Assembly (NCBI GenBank): GCA_964023205.1
Contig: OZ026838.1
Location: 27,617,843-27,681,842, forward strand
Length of the DNA: 64,000 bases
Direction of reading: 5' to 3'
From: Lutraria lutraria
Taxonomy: Eukaryota > Mollusca > Bivalvia > Venerida > Mactridae
Shown: positions 1-11,037 of the stretch, piece by piece
Layout of the letters: every line of letters begins with the position of its first letter
Position numbering within the stretch: the first letter of the stretch is position 1
Position numbers and translations under genes: made by a program
Notes under the pieces: generated by a model
Seen by the model: only the letters and a program-made list of their open reading frames with translations
What the model was told of the DNA's origin: nothing
Databases searched by the model: none

Positions 1-148
1 GCTCATATACGAAATTCGCAAAGTATGTGATGAAGTTTAAAGTATTGTAGGTTATTTGACTCCATTGACAAAATAAAAAAGATTAAGTACTTTGTATTAG
101 GAAATGTCCACAACAAGCGTCAAGCAGTATATGTAGTTAACCAACTAA

Positions 149-1068
149 TAGGGCTGTCCCGATATGGCAGCGTACCGGTACGTACCGGTACAGTGCTGGA
201 CGATATGCGTATCGTATCGGAAGGTCTCGTATCGGCCGTATCGCGGTTTTTTATTTTATATTAAAAACTCATAGAATGTTGAACAACTGAACTAGATTTG
301 CGAATTTACTCTCATATCATCATCGACAATGCTTACGCAACTAATATCCGGGATTACATACTCCATTTACAGACATTAGCAGCGTCAGTTAATGCTAGAC
401 AACGAATTCGATTTGAATATTCAGATTTTGTCAAGTAGATTATTATTGACTTATAAATTGTATTACATTTAATACCATTTAATTTTACATACAATATGAC
501 AGCATTTTTTCTTTGCTGGTTAATGAAACAAAGAAGCTGCTATATAGTTGTCTGTAAGAAGTGTCAACGCGATGTCAAGTATAGTGGTGGGACTAGCAAC
601 CTTAGAACACGTATATCTCGTCATCATAACATCCAAGCTGAAGGTTACAGAAGTTCATCATTACTAGTAATTTAGTATTGTTAATCAATTTGACAATCAT
701 AACCCTGATTCTTTAAACAATTGTATATGGCTTAAAAGTACTATTCTTGATATAAGGCAATTTATGGGACAGGGATAAAAACTTGCTAATATTTCTCATA
801 ATTATTTAATTTCCACAATATCAACAAACATATATGTGAATCAAATTGATGACTTTAAGTACAAGACGAATTTAGTTTTACACCTTTTTAACAGTTAATT
901 AGGACTTTCTAACACCATACAAATGTGCAGAGTTCCCCAAAACACTAATATTTTAACGTTTTTCATTACTTTGAAATATTGTAATATCGTATCGTTGATA
1001 TCGCATATCGCTAGTACCGTATCGCAATGCGTATCGTATCGGCTGAGATCTATATCGGGACAGCCCTA
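149..1068. mobile_element. hAT-type DNA transposon, 920 bp, probably non-autonomous
   Basis: A perfect 17-bp terminal inverted repeat, TAGGGCTGTCCCGATAT, opens the element, and its reverse complement closes it at 1052-1068. The element is flanked by a perfect 8-bp target-site duplication, CCAACTAA (141-148 and 1069-1076). The 8-bp duplication and the TAGGG...CCCTA ends fit the hAT superfamily. Both subterminal regions carry repeated CGTATCG words, as expected for transposase-binding arrays. The interior holds only a short BED-finger reading frame and no transposase catalytic domain, so it is probably a deletion derivative moved in trans. Confidence 0.9.
496..675 (+). pseudogene. BED-type zinc finger remnant of a hAT transposase (59 aa)
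   Basis: A 59-codon frame lies inside the hAT element. It contains YIVVCKKCQRDV, then GGTSNLRTRISRHH, which is the C-x2-C ... H spacing of a BED zinc finger, the usual N-terminal DNA-binding domain of hAT transposases. The frame stops soon after the His pair, and no DDE/RNase H domain follows within the element. It is therefore a truncated transposase head rather than a host gene. The ATG at 496 is in frame, but whether it is used cannot be told from sequence. Confidence 0.75.
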
Positions 1069-1076
1069 CCAACTAA

Positions 1077-3008
1077 TATATCAAATGTTTTAGTAGCAAC
1101 ACCAGGTGCTGGCCTTAATTAGTTTGTAAGATTGTCGATTTAAATAATCGTAAGAGAATATGTACATGTGTTCGGTGATAAACTGTCTAACAAAATGCAA
1201 ACCATCTTGTTAATCTTGGAGAAAATTTTAAAAGATTTTTTTTTGGATATTTTGAAAACCAACTGGTATTGCTTCTGAATATCGTTTGCCTTTGAAGTAA
1301 CTATGTTCTTATACAACCATTTATTCACTGTTAATGGGTTTATTCTCCGCAGTCCCGACTTCAGTCTTAAGTATAATTATGACCACTTAAACCAAGTATA
1401 AATGATGTACATTTATAGCTACTAAGACAATATCACGCTATCTTTACAAAATTTAACTAGTTTTCAATCCATACCCATACTAGGCATATTATAGTTAGGA
1501 AGATTTTGAGCAAATGACGCGTAGTAAGTGAACATTATGATTTATGGGATAAATGGCGTATCGCCCAAACCAACCACGTGACACGGACAGCTCACGATAC
1601 TGAGAATAGCAACACTCTCAATTTAATAACTGCACAGGAAAAGTCTAATAACTTGAAATCCCAAGCATCGAATCCGTAATTGATTGACATCATTAACAAA
1701 CGGAATTAACAATGCGAAAAGAGATCCGGCGGCCACAATGTCCAAACATTTTTGTTGACAATAGGGTTTGTCGAGCTGGGAAGATTCTTTGCACCACTTT
1801 TCGCTATGGTGACGCCGTGACAGCGCCCTCTAGTTAAGTTAAACAAATTTTAAACAAGAAGTAGCAGTACCATGTGACAACAGAACTAAATAAAAAAAAT
1901 CAATTAGATTATACCACGTGATTATACATGCGTGTAATTAAGTTCGTATAGACTCCACATGTATAACTAATCTACTTAAACTAATTATCTAATGAAGAAG
2001 CTGGCTAAATCAACTAACTAGATAAACAGACCATATACGGTAAGCGAACAGAATAACAGCAAGTCACAATGCAAAACTTCATGCTCGCTTAATATTCATT
2101 GCAAAACAAACATGCACATGTTCTACGCATGCAAATGCATATGTATTAGTGTGACAATATGACGCTTGGTATACATGTCGTAAAAATTATGATTCTCAAA
2201 CAAGTAATTAAAGAGTAATTAAATGCACTACGACAATATTTTATCTAAAATACAATTGATCATTTTACTTAATCAAGATTGCACATATCCATGAATACTA
2301 GTCTTTGCATTTAATAATCGTCGCAATAGACAAGTGTTTCCTATTTAAATTTAATGTTTCACAATTTCTGCGCAACTTTGTCTCAGTGGAATAAATAAAC
2401 AATAAACTATACGCTTTTTTCCGAAGTCTTTGTGAAGTATACATAATTCATCCACAGCATGCCAGACTTGCGATAAAACATTTCATGGACTAACATAATT
2501 TATATAAATCATACATAAATCATCTCGTCATTAAGTTTATAGGAAAATAGAATTGCCCTCCGCGATGTCCATGCTATTTACCAAGAAATCAAACGTTCTG
2601 ATAAACGAAATGAAGTCGCTGATGGTTCAATGTCAACAATAGGCGACGTTCTACAATCATTATCATCAACACAAGACAATAACCACAAGTAGATATCAAC
2701 AGTTAGGTTTTCTCATACAATACATTTCAACATGCATGAACATAAAGTATACAGATATATCAACTGAAAGCATACATTATGCATGGATATAAGCGATACA
2801 AAACACCAATAGTCATTACGGAACGACAGAAAGCTTGGAAAATACATGCATTCTATCATAAGATCTAAGTTTTATCTAAGTGTCTCTGACAAAGCCGTTC
2901 CGAAAAAGAAATTTCCGCAGTAAAATTGCGCATAGCGATCATTTCATTATTACGATCACTTTAATTTTTATAAAGAAACCACCTCAATGTTTGTGTTTGT
3001 TTGTTTCA
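1077..3008. other. AT-rich non-coding stretch, nothing recognised
   Basis: Only short chance reading frames in AT-rich DNA; no family, splice pattern or repeat boundary recognised. Confidence 0.5.
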
Positions 3009-3226
3009 TCGGGTTTTACGCCCTTTTTCAACAGTCAGGGTCATATGAGTCGGACAGTTCACCTAATCATCGCTCCTGGAAAGAACCCGTTCTAGACTCC
3101 CATCCTACGTAAGCAACTACCTACTTTCTCACATAAATAGACATTGTCTGTAGCGGGTTCGAGCCTCTATCAGTGAGAAGTTACAGTGATTTGAAGTCAG
3201 CGACCTCAACCACCAGACAACGAAAC
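3009..3226 (-). mobile_element. tRNA-derived SINE, family A copy 1
   Basis: Read on the minus strand, this begins with a tRNA-like head (box A region near 3200-3220, then a GGCTCGAACCC-type box B near 3156-3166). It continues into a body shared with copies at 25166-25362 and 33959-34181, including the tail words ending in CGTAAAAC. The shared body and the tRNA-like pol III promoter identify a SINE. This copy is diverged and no target-site duplication is evident. Confidence 0.75.
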
Positions 3227-6200
3227 CATCTCAATGCCTTTTTGTATTTCATCCTAAACTTAATATCTTGTTTTACAGTATTTAAAAAATTAGATAAATT
3301 GAACATGGCTTGACTTACTTTACAAGCAAATACATTTCATTGTCACCAGGCCAGTGTAATACCAGAACTCTTAGAATACTTCAGGCAATTCAAAATATCA
3401 ATATTAAACATACACCGGTAATCATAGCGATTAAATAAATACTACGACAGTAATAAATTATCATGTATTGAGCAGGTTTTGTTTCCGCAGGAGTATTCGA
3501 TGCAACACTCTCGGCATTAGATATATCTCATACAAAAGGTTACATGCAGATGCATTCCAGCACCGCCATTTACAAATTAAAACATTCATTTTCTGTATTG
3601 ATTATTGCAAATTGAGGACAGAAAACAAGATCATTACATTAGTGGGTAACGGTTTTACAAGCATAAGCTATGTGTAAGCAGATTAGCTTTGACGTTTAAT
3701 GTCTATAGCAGCTTAATTGGTTGATTCCGCGTCAGACTAATTACCGACAAAGGTTCATTAGAGTTTTAATAACTATTTAGAAGCGTCAGGAATTTGTCCA
3801 ATCAAATTATACAGTAAACAGCATCATCAGTTGGTCAACTAATGATCTTTATACTTTAAATCGTTCGCATATTAATTCTTTACAATTAACCTTTCCACTT
3901 CAGTATTACGACTATCTATTCGGGGATACAAGTACTGCCTTTTTATCATAGAGAAACATGTGCCTTTATCGGATCTTGAACCCGCCGCTTCCGGTCAGTG
4001 TTCCACAGGCCGAGTAAGTCGTGCTGAAACTAATGACAATGGCTATTGTACAGCAAAGTGTTATAGGAAGATTCTCGATCACTATGTGTGAATTTTCAGA
4101 AGAAAACCATGCATTTAATTTCGCTGTAGGTTGGATAGATAAGCGTAATGACCAATGATATATTGCAAACGAGATCAAAGTTCATATTCAAATGTGTGTT
4201 TGTCTACAAAGATGCGGAGGGCACCTTCTAAGTTCACTGAATTAAAAAATAGGACGGGACTGGGAAACCAGTACATTTAGTTTACAGTAACTCGTTAAAA
4301 GTCATACTGCTTTATAGGAATTTAAAACAGTATTTTACTAGATTAAGGCACGTAAACCAAAAAGCGATAGATACAAAGAATATCCCTTAAGCTTAAAATT
4401 TAATAATGTAAGAAATTCAATGTGTTGTCATAAATTGAACGCTTGTTTCTCCTAACTTAAATTAGATCATGGAATACCGAAGGGTTTATTAGATACGATG
4501 CAGGATTAAATTATTTGCATTAAATAAAACTGAATATAAACATAAAAATAACGAGAAAGTGTCTTAGTACGTGGAATGGCGGCGTTTCGAAAAATAAGAA
4601 ATTAAACACAACATTTTTGTGCTAAAGTTATGTTAACAATGATAATTCCATATGCCGTTCCAGAAAGAGCTTTGCATGGCATGTGCAGAAAATAGATATA
4701 CATTGAAATTCACCATAGTCGTCTTGGTAACATGCTAGTATCGGCCATTCAGCAAGGATGCATTAAAAGCAATACCATACAAGACAACTGCAGTAAGATA
4801 CATGATAATATAATGTATTGTTAGTTATATAAATTACGAGTGTTGTATAATACACAGCAGGGTATTGCAGAAATGACAGGGTGAATATCTATACAAACTC
4901 TATATTCTGATACATAAGCAGAGGCATCTTTATAGTGCTGTGTTCAACGTCATAGCCGAATATAAAAACGTTCTCTATTAAATTACGATACACAGATCGA
5001 CAAATTCCGAAGGTAAAGCCCAAGAAATACATTGATTTCTTATGATAATAATCATGTTTTCATCAATAATTGACTTAACCATTATACTGCACATCTAAGT
5101 ATCAAATACAAGACATGTAATTCTCATTCAAGCAAAACAGAGAAAAGTTTTCATTGACCACGATGAGGTGATCAATATCGTGATTTTAGTTAGTCTCTGT
5201 TCAGATGAAAATATGATCGGTAATTGGTAGCTTTTTGTAGCTAGGCAATGTATAAGTTGTCTGCAGGCCTAGTGTGATTGTAAAAACAAAAGCGTCATTT
5301 TCCATTCATCTAGAATAATAAGGAGTTTCAATCATTGTGACGTACGGTTCATTACCAAGGTGAATGATTATTAAGCAATACTATCGAAATAATACACAGT
5401 AAAACTTCGCGTTCATTTTATCATGTTTTGTACAAGTTGGAGAGAAAAAGTTCAACTATAACCAAATTAGATGCGAACTATTCATGAGTCATAATACTAC
5501 ATTTTACTAAATTGTGTCATTCATACATCGTTTCCCTTCCAAACAAATTTTATAGCTCGTATCTACTACATTTTGAATGGGCTCTCGTGAAATTTCGGAA
5601 TCAGTCGATCCTTGTTTGTGTTTATACGTTCTGCAGGCAATAAACTTACCTAACGACATTTTGTCCCGTGGGAGTAGATTACTAAATGCCGTGCAAAGAT
5701 TATTTGGATGTGTACTAAGTGCGAAATCTGAAAGAACAACACAAGTTCACAACAATAAACTAGAAAGCTATAAAAAAACTTCAGGTCATACACAAACGAA
5801 AAACGAACATACAAACAAAAACAAACATCAATAATAAAGACACGCTCATTTACAGAACTGACAAAATCACAAGCAAGCGGGGCAATATACAAAACATTGA
5901 GAAACAAAGGGTGTTCAATTCTGTCTCCTAAATTCTGGTATTTAAGTACAGATCAAATATTAAGAGCATCCATCTGACAAGCCATGTGAAACACATATGC
6001 TTTATCTAACCACAATTGTTCCTTGTAGCGGAACAAGTTTGATATGTATGTAACCAATGGTACAGAAGAACTACTCGAACAAAACAATGCCTTGTTCATC
6101 TACTCTCATTTACTCTGTTTCAGCTTTAAAATCTCGATAAAATGAAATATGCAAACTACAGTTTGCAGTTCTATTGTGAATAGATACATTTGTAACGTAC

Positions 6201-7100
6201 ATAATTACATGTAAATAAAATGAAATTGGAAGAAGTAACATACAACAGAAAGAGAATATACTGACAGTGTGTGTAATATTACGCAACCTGTTCAGGATGC
6301 ATGCATTGCACGCATTTGGCTATACGTTTATATATATCCATCCCATTAGTTTATCTAAAAGCACGTGAGACAGTGTATAATGCAAACCTTACAATGACAG
6401 CTAAAATAATAAAATATTACAGTACGCAGATGTATATCTCCATTTTACTCAAATCGTAAAACTAGACAATATTTTATGAAGAATAATGCAACATACAAAT
6501 TGGTTAATGGATTATTGTCAAAATTCTAAAACGAATTTTGAAAATAGATTGTTTGTCTGGGATTTAAGTATCAACATTGTTACAAGACCAACTTTATTAA
6601 CCTCTATACAATAATTATGGATCAGGATTTTAAAAAAGTTTCAGGTCGTAAATAAAGTTTACACAGACTACAAACACGAATGAACTTCACATACGTATTT
6701 TCATCTGATTACTTTGTCGTCAACTCCCTTTATAAAAACACATTCTTACTTTCAGAAGAGTCGCAGAGGCTCTCCCAAAAGTATTCAAAAATACGTTAAT
6801 TTGTTTTTTAATTACAACAGTATCGGAATGTCTGTACAGATTAATGTCAATATACCGGATAGTTATTGCGTATAACAGTCAGTTTAAACAATCAATATGG
6901 ATTTAATATGTAGAATGAGTGACAACATGACCTGATTCTTTTAATGATTTCAGATTCTCGACAGAATATGAACTAGTTTACAAGATAAGCAATGAATAAG
7001 CAATGAATCACTGTTAAGAACAAAGCATGATGTATCTCCTGATGACGCTAAGATGAATGATAAGAATCAAGTAGAAATTATCGAAGAAATGAGCCAGGAA
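3227..7100. other. AT-rich non-coding stretch, nothing recognised
   Basis: I found no coding family, RNA gene or repeat boundary here. The small reading frames (for example 3966-4178 and 5577-5907) overlap on both strands and resemble nothing known to me. Confidence 0.45.
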
Positions 7101-7184
7101 CCTAAACAAGTGGGTCATGACGGCCCTGTAAATGCTCACCAGGAAAAAAGGTCATTTGGAGACGAACATTGTTAAAATATTTCT

Positions 7185-9415
7185 ACACGTAAAATCAAGT
7201 GACCCTAAGGTCAGGGCCAATTTTTACCCCAGGGCCATAATATGAACAATTTTGGAAGAGGTCTGCTAGACAATACAACATACAAAATATCTTAACTCTA
7301 GGCCTTGTGGTTCCGGAGAAGATTTTTTAAATTTTCCTATATAAGCCTATGTAAATCAAGTGACCCCCGGGGCGGGGCTCTAGGCCTTGTGGTTTAGGAG
7401 AAGAAGATTTTTCAAATTTTCCTATATAAAATAGAATAAACTTCAGGGCAGGGCCAATTTTGAGCCCGGGGCCATAATTTGAACAAACCTGGTAGAGGTC
7501 CACTAGACAATGCCACATACAAAATATCTAAGCTCTAGGCCTTGCGGTTTCGGAGAAGATTTTTTAAATTTTCCTATACAAGTCTATATAAATCAAGTGA
7601 CCCCGGGGCGGGGCTAATTTTGACCCTAGGGCAATAATTTGAACAAACTTGGTAGAGGTCCACTAGACACTGCTATATACCAAATATCTTAGCTCTAGGC
7701 CTTGTGGTTTAGGAGAAGGTTTTTCAAACTTTCCTATATAAAATAGAATAAACCCTAGGGCAGGGCCAATTTTGACCTCGGGGCCATAATTTGAACAAAC
7801 TTGGTAGAGGTCCACTTAACAATGCCACATACAAAATATCTAAGCTCTAGGCCTTGCGGTTTCGGAGAAGAAGATTTTTTTAATTTTCCTATATAAGTCT
7901 ATATAAATCAAGTGATCCCCCAGGGCGGTGCCAATTTTGACCCTAGGGCCATAATTTGAACAAACTTGGTAGAGGTCCACTTAACAATGCCACATACAAA
8001 ATATCTAAGCTCTAGGCCTTGCGGTTTCGGAGAAGAAGATTTTTTAATTTTTCCTATATAAGTCTATATAAATCAAGTGATCCCCCGGGGCGGTGCCAAT
8101 TTTGACCCTAGGGCAATAATTTGAACAAACTTGGTAGAGGTCCACTAGACGATGCTATATGCCAAATATCTTAGCTCTACGCCATGCGGTTTCGGAGAAG
8201 AAGATTTTTTAAATTTTCCTATACAAGTCTATATAAATCAAGTGACCCCCGGGGCGGGGCCAATTTTGACCCTAGGGCAATAATTTGAACAAACTTGGTA
8301 GAGGTCCACTAGACAATGCTATATACCAAATATCTTAGCTCTAGGCCTTGTGGTTTCGGAGAAGAAGATTTTTCAAATGTTCCTATATAAAATAGAATAA
8401 ACCCCAGGGCAGGGCCAATTTTGGCCCCGGGGCCATAATTTGAACAAACTTGGTAGAGGTCCACTAGACAATGCCACATACAAAATATCTAAGCTCTAGG
8501 CCTTGCGGTTTCGGAGTAGAAGATTTTTTAAATTTTCCTATATAAGTCTATATAAATCAAGTGACCCCCGGGGCGGTGCCAATTTTGACCCTAGGGCAAT
8601 AATTTGAACAAACTTGGTAGAGGTCCACTAGACAATGCTATATACCAAATATCTTAGCTCTAGGCCTTGTGGTTTCGGAGAAGAAGATTTTTCAAATGTT
8701 CCTATATAAAATAGAATAAACCCCAGGGCAGGGCCAATTTTGGCCCCGGGGCCATAATTTGAACAAACTTGGTAGAGGTCCACTAGACAATGCCACATAC
8801 AAAATATCTAAGCTCTAGGCCTTGCGGTTTCGGAGTAGAAGATTTTTTAAATTTTCCTATATAAGTCTATATAAATCAAGTGACCCCCGGGGCGGTGCCA
8901 ATTTTGACCCTAGGGCAATAATTTGAACAAACTTGGTAGAGGTCCACTAGACTATGCTACACACCAAATATCAAAGCTCTAGGCATTGTAGTTTTTGACA
9001 AGAAGATTTATTTAATTTCCTATATAAGTCTATGTAAAATCAAGTTACCCCCGGGGCGGAGCCAATTTTGACCCCAGGGGAATAATTTGAACGAACTTTG
9101 TAGAGTTCATTTAGACAATGCTACATACCAAATATCTTAGCTCTAGGCCCTGTGGTTTCGGACAAGAAGATTTTTTAAGTTTTTTCTATTTGTTGCCATA
9201 GCAACCAGTTTTTAATGAAATTTTTTGAACAACTTTGAAAGGGGACCACCCAAGGATCATTCCAGCAAAGTTTGGTTGCAATCGGCATAGCGGTGTAGGA
9301 GGAGATGTTGTTTTAAGTAAATATGGACGCCACTTCACGACGAACGACGCACGATGGACGCAGGGCGATCACAAAAGCTCACCCTGAGCACATTCGTGCT
9401 CTGGTGAGCTAAAAA
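7185..9415. mobile_element. pearl/Helentron-like element with about 12 core repeats of ~160 bp
   Basis: Twelve copies of a core unit start with an AAACTTGGTAGAGGTCCACT-like word at about 7250, 7490, 7650, 7800, 7960, 8125, 8295, 8450, 8610, 8770, 8930 and 9090. Spacing is about 150-166 bp, except the first interval (236 bp), where one unit has lost its middle. Two unit types alternate, AATCAAGTGACC... and AATAGAATAAACC..., giving a ~320-bp higher-order period. The segments near 8224-8543 and 8544-8863 are almost identical. After the array comes a unique 3' module (9190-9415) ending in a hairpin, GAGCACattcGTGCTC, shortly before GCTAAAA. This build (flank, ~160-bp core repeats, 3' hairpin) matches what I know of bivalve 'pearl' elements and Helentron-associated repeats; assignment to that class is inference. 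Confidence 0.75.
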
Positions 9416-9420
9416 ATAAC

Positions 9421-10789
9421 GTACATAATTCACCACAAGAGAATCCTGTTGTTTACACTAATAAAGGTTTGATCTTAAACACCTTACGATCATTTGGCAG
9501 CGTGTAGGCAGCTGAGACATATACAAACATAAGTTTAAAAGAAAAAAATAGTATTACCTTCTTAAACATACGCTTCAAACTGGCATAAAATTGTAAAAGC
9601 TAATTCAGTCCTAAAATGGTTGCCTGCAGCCTAAACATTATGTGTAAACAGTTGAAAATGGGTATAGACAAGGACTTATATGAATGTACAATGTATATAA
9701 GTCCTTGGTATAGACAAAGAATAGTGGTTTTAAGCAAGTAAATCGCACGTTGTAAATAAAAATATTGAGAGCAAGATTTATGACAATTACAGAAGAACCA
9801 GTTTTTTCCTATAATGTTAGAAACTGATATCTTCAATTTCGTATACGCTAAAAAATACAAACTGATAAATCACTTTTTGTCATTCTTTTACGTTTTAATA
9901 GTATGCGAGTCGCATTTCTTTTTTACATGACCATTACCTCGGTAAAATATAAGATGTATTTTGATATATTTCACAATAATATATATTTCAATGGTGAACG
10001 CAAACACATAATGTAAATGTACTTATATTTCCGCCATACTAAGGCATCGGTTGCATAATGTACTAGTATATACAAATGGCACTTATTACTCATGGCAAAC
10101 ATAATATTCATTTACGCGGGCGGTCAAATCTCAAATATTTTACTGGGAGTTCCAACTACAAAATTGACCGATGATGATTAATTTCTAAGCTGGTCTCCAA
10201 ACTTAGCCTCATAACCATAGTCACCGAAAGTGTAATGTGTACATGAAATAACCGATTCTATCATAACTAAATGTACAATTATAATCAACAACAAATCAAA
10301 TACTCGATCATTTAGCAAGCATACATTGTTACATTTCGCTCTGATTTCAGTCAGAATATTTTTAACTTGTCGTACGTGAGGAGTGTTTTTTACATTGCAA
10401 TCGATTCTGTTCCAATGATGAACTTTTGCCGTCTCCCCAATGGTACGATAAAAACCAATACCATACTGGAAAATGGAATCAAAACTATACATGACATGTC
10501 TTGTAGAGAAGTTATAACCCATTGGTTTTCTAAATTCAGAATAACATTTATAGTACAGTTTATTTCATACATCGTTACAACCACATTAACGCTAACAGGT
10601 AGTATGTGAACATCGAATCCACAACGGGCAACAAGTAAAAAGCAATTATTTGAACTTTTCAGAGATCTACAACTTGCATTTAAACGCCTACACAAGCCCA
10701 TTTATAAAGCGGGTGTTATCCACAGTCGACACACATGACATTCAAGCAATTTCAAAGAGGGTTGATGACGTAGAGGTATTGTCAGGGAC
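9421..10789. other. Non-coding stretch with one micro-palindrome insertion
   Basis: Apart from the palindromic insertion at 9669-9707 nothing is recognised. Overlapping frames on both strands at 10178-10701 match no family I know. Confidence 0.45.
9669..9707. mobile_element. Micro-palindromic element, 39 bp, 7-bp TSD
   Basis: Perfect 13-bp inverted arms, CAAGGACTTATAT and its reverse complement, surround a 13-bp centre. Identical 7-bp direct repeats GTATAGA flank the palindrome exactly (9662-9668 and 9708-9714). The ends are CA...TG. A related left end, CAAGGACTTATACATACAT, lies at 43154, and the MITE at 27546 has similar ends. Confidence 0.85.
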
Positions 10790-10800
10790 CTAACAGTGTT

Positions 10801-11026
10801 AGTGTAACTTATTTATTTTACATCGATTGTAAAGCAAGTTCTTCCAAATTATATCAACTACACTCGATATCTGCTTCCTGTGTTCTGACCAGTACTCGCG
10901 CCGAAAGAAGGGATTGTAAAGGTTCCGGTCAAATTGCACCACTGACAGGATTCGAACCAGCAACCTCTCCGGGTTAGGAGTCCGAAGCTCTACCCCTACA
11001 CCACTGCTCCTCCTCCTCCTAAAAAT
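10801..11026 (-). mobile_element. tRNA-derived SINE with RUDI-like 3' tail
   Basis: On the minus strand a tRNA-like head reads GCAGTGGTGTAGGGGTAGAG (box A type), then GGTTCGAATCC (box B). It is followed by a body containing CGCGAGTACTGG and CAGGAAGC and a 3' end near ACATCGAT...AAATAAATAAG. A perfect 11-bp target-site duplication CTAACAGTGTT (10790-10800 and 11027-11037) fixes both ends and indicates LINE-mediated insertion. The tail resembles the RUDI SINE of venerid clams as I remember it. The anticodon loop would read CCT, but the mispaired stem and attached body rule out a working tRNA. Confidence 0.85.
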
Positions 11027-11037
11027 CTAACAGTGTT

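Noticed and set aside
7327..7518. Reading frame inside the 160-bp core array
   Set aside because: Repeat units have indels in all frames; non-coding tandem repeat.
7250..9150. CRISPR-like regularly spaced repeats
   Set aside because: Units are contiguous diverged tandem copies without unique spacers, in a eukaryotic genome.
10178..10701. Three overlapping reading frames of 80-114 codons on both strands
   Set aside because: Mutually overlapping frames, no family resemblance and no splice context; likely chance.
10930..11010. Possible tRNA-Arg(CCT) gene, and similar tRNA-like heads at 34663, 57207 and 34181
   Set aside because: Each is joined to a SINE body, stems have mismatches, and 10801-11026 is bracketed by a target-site duplication.
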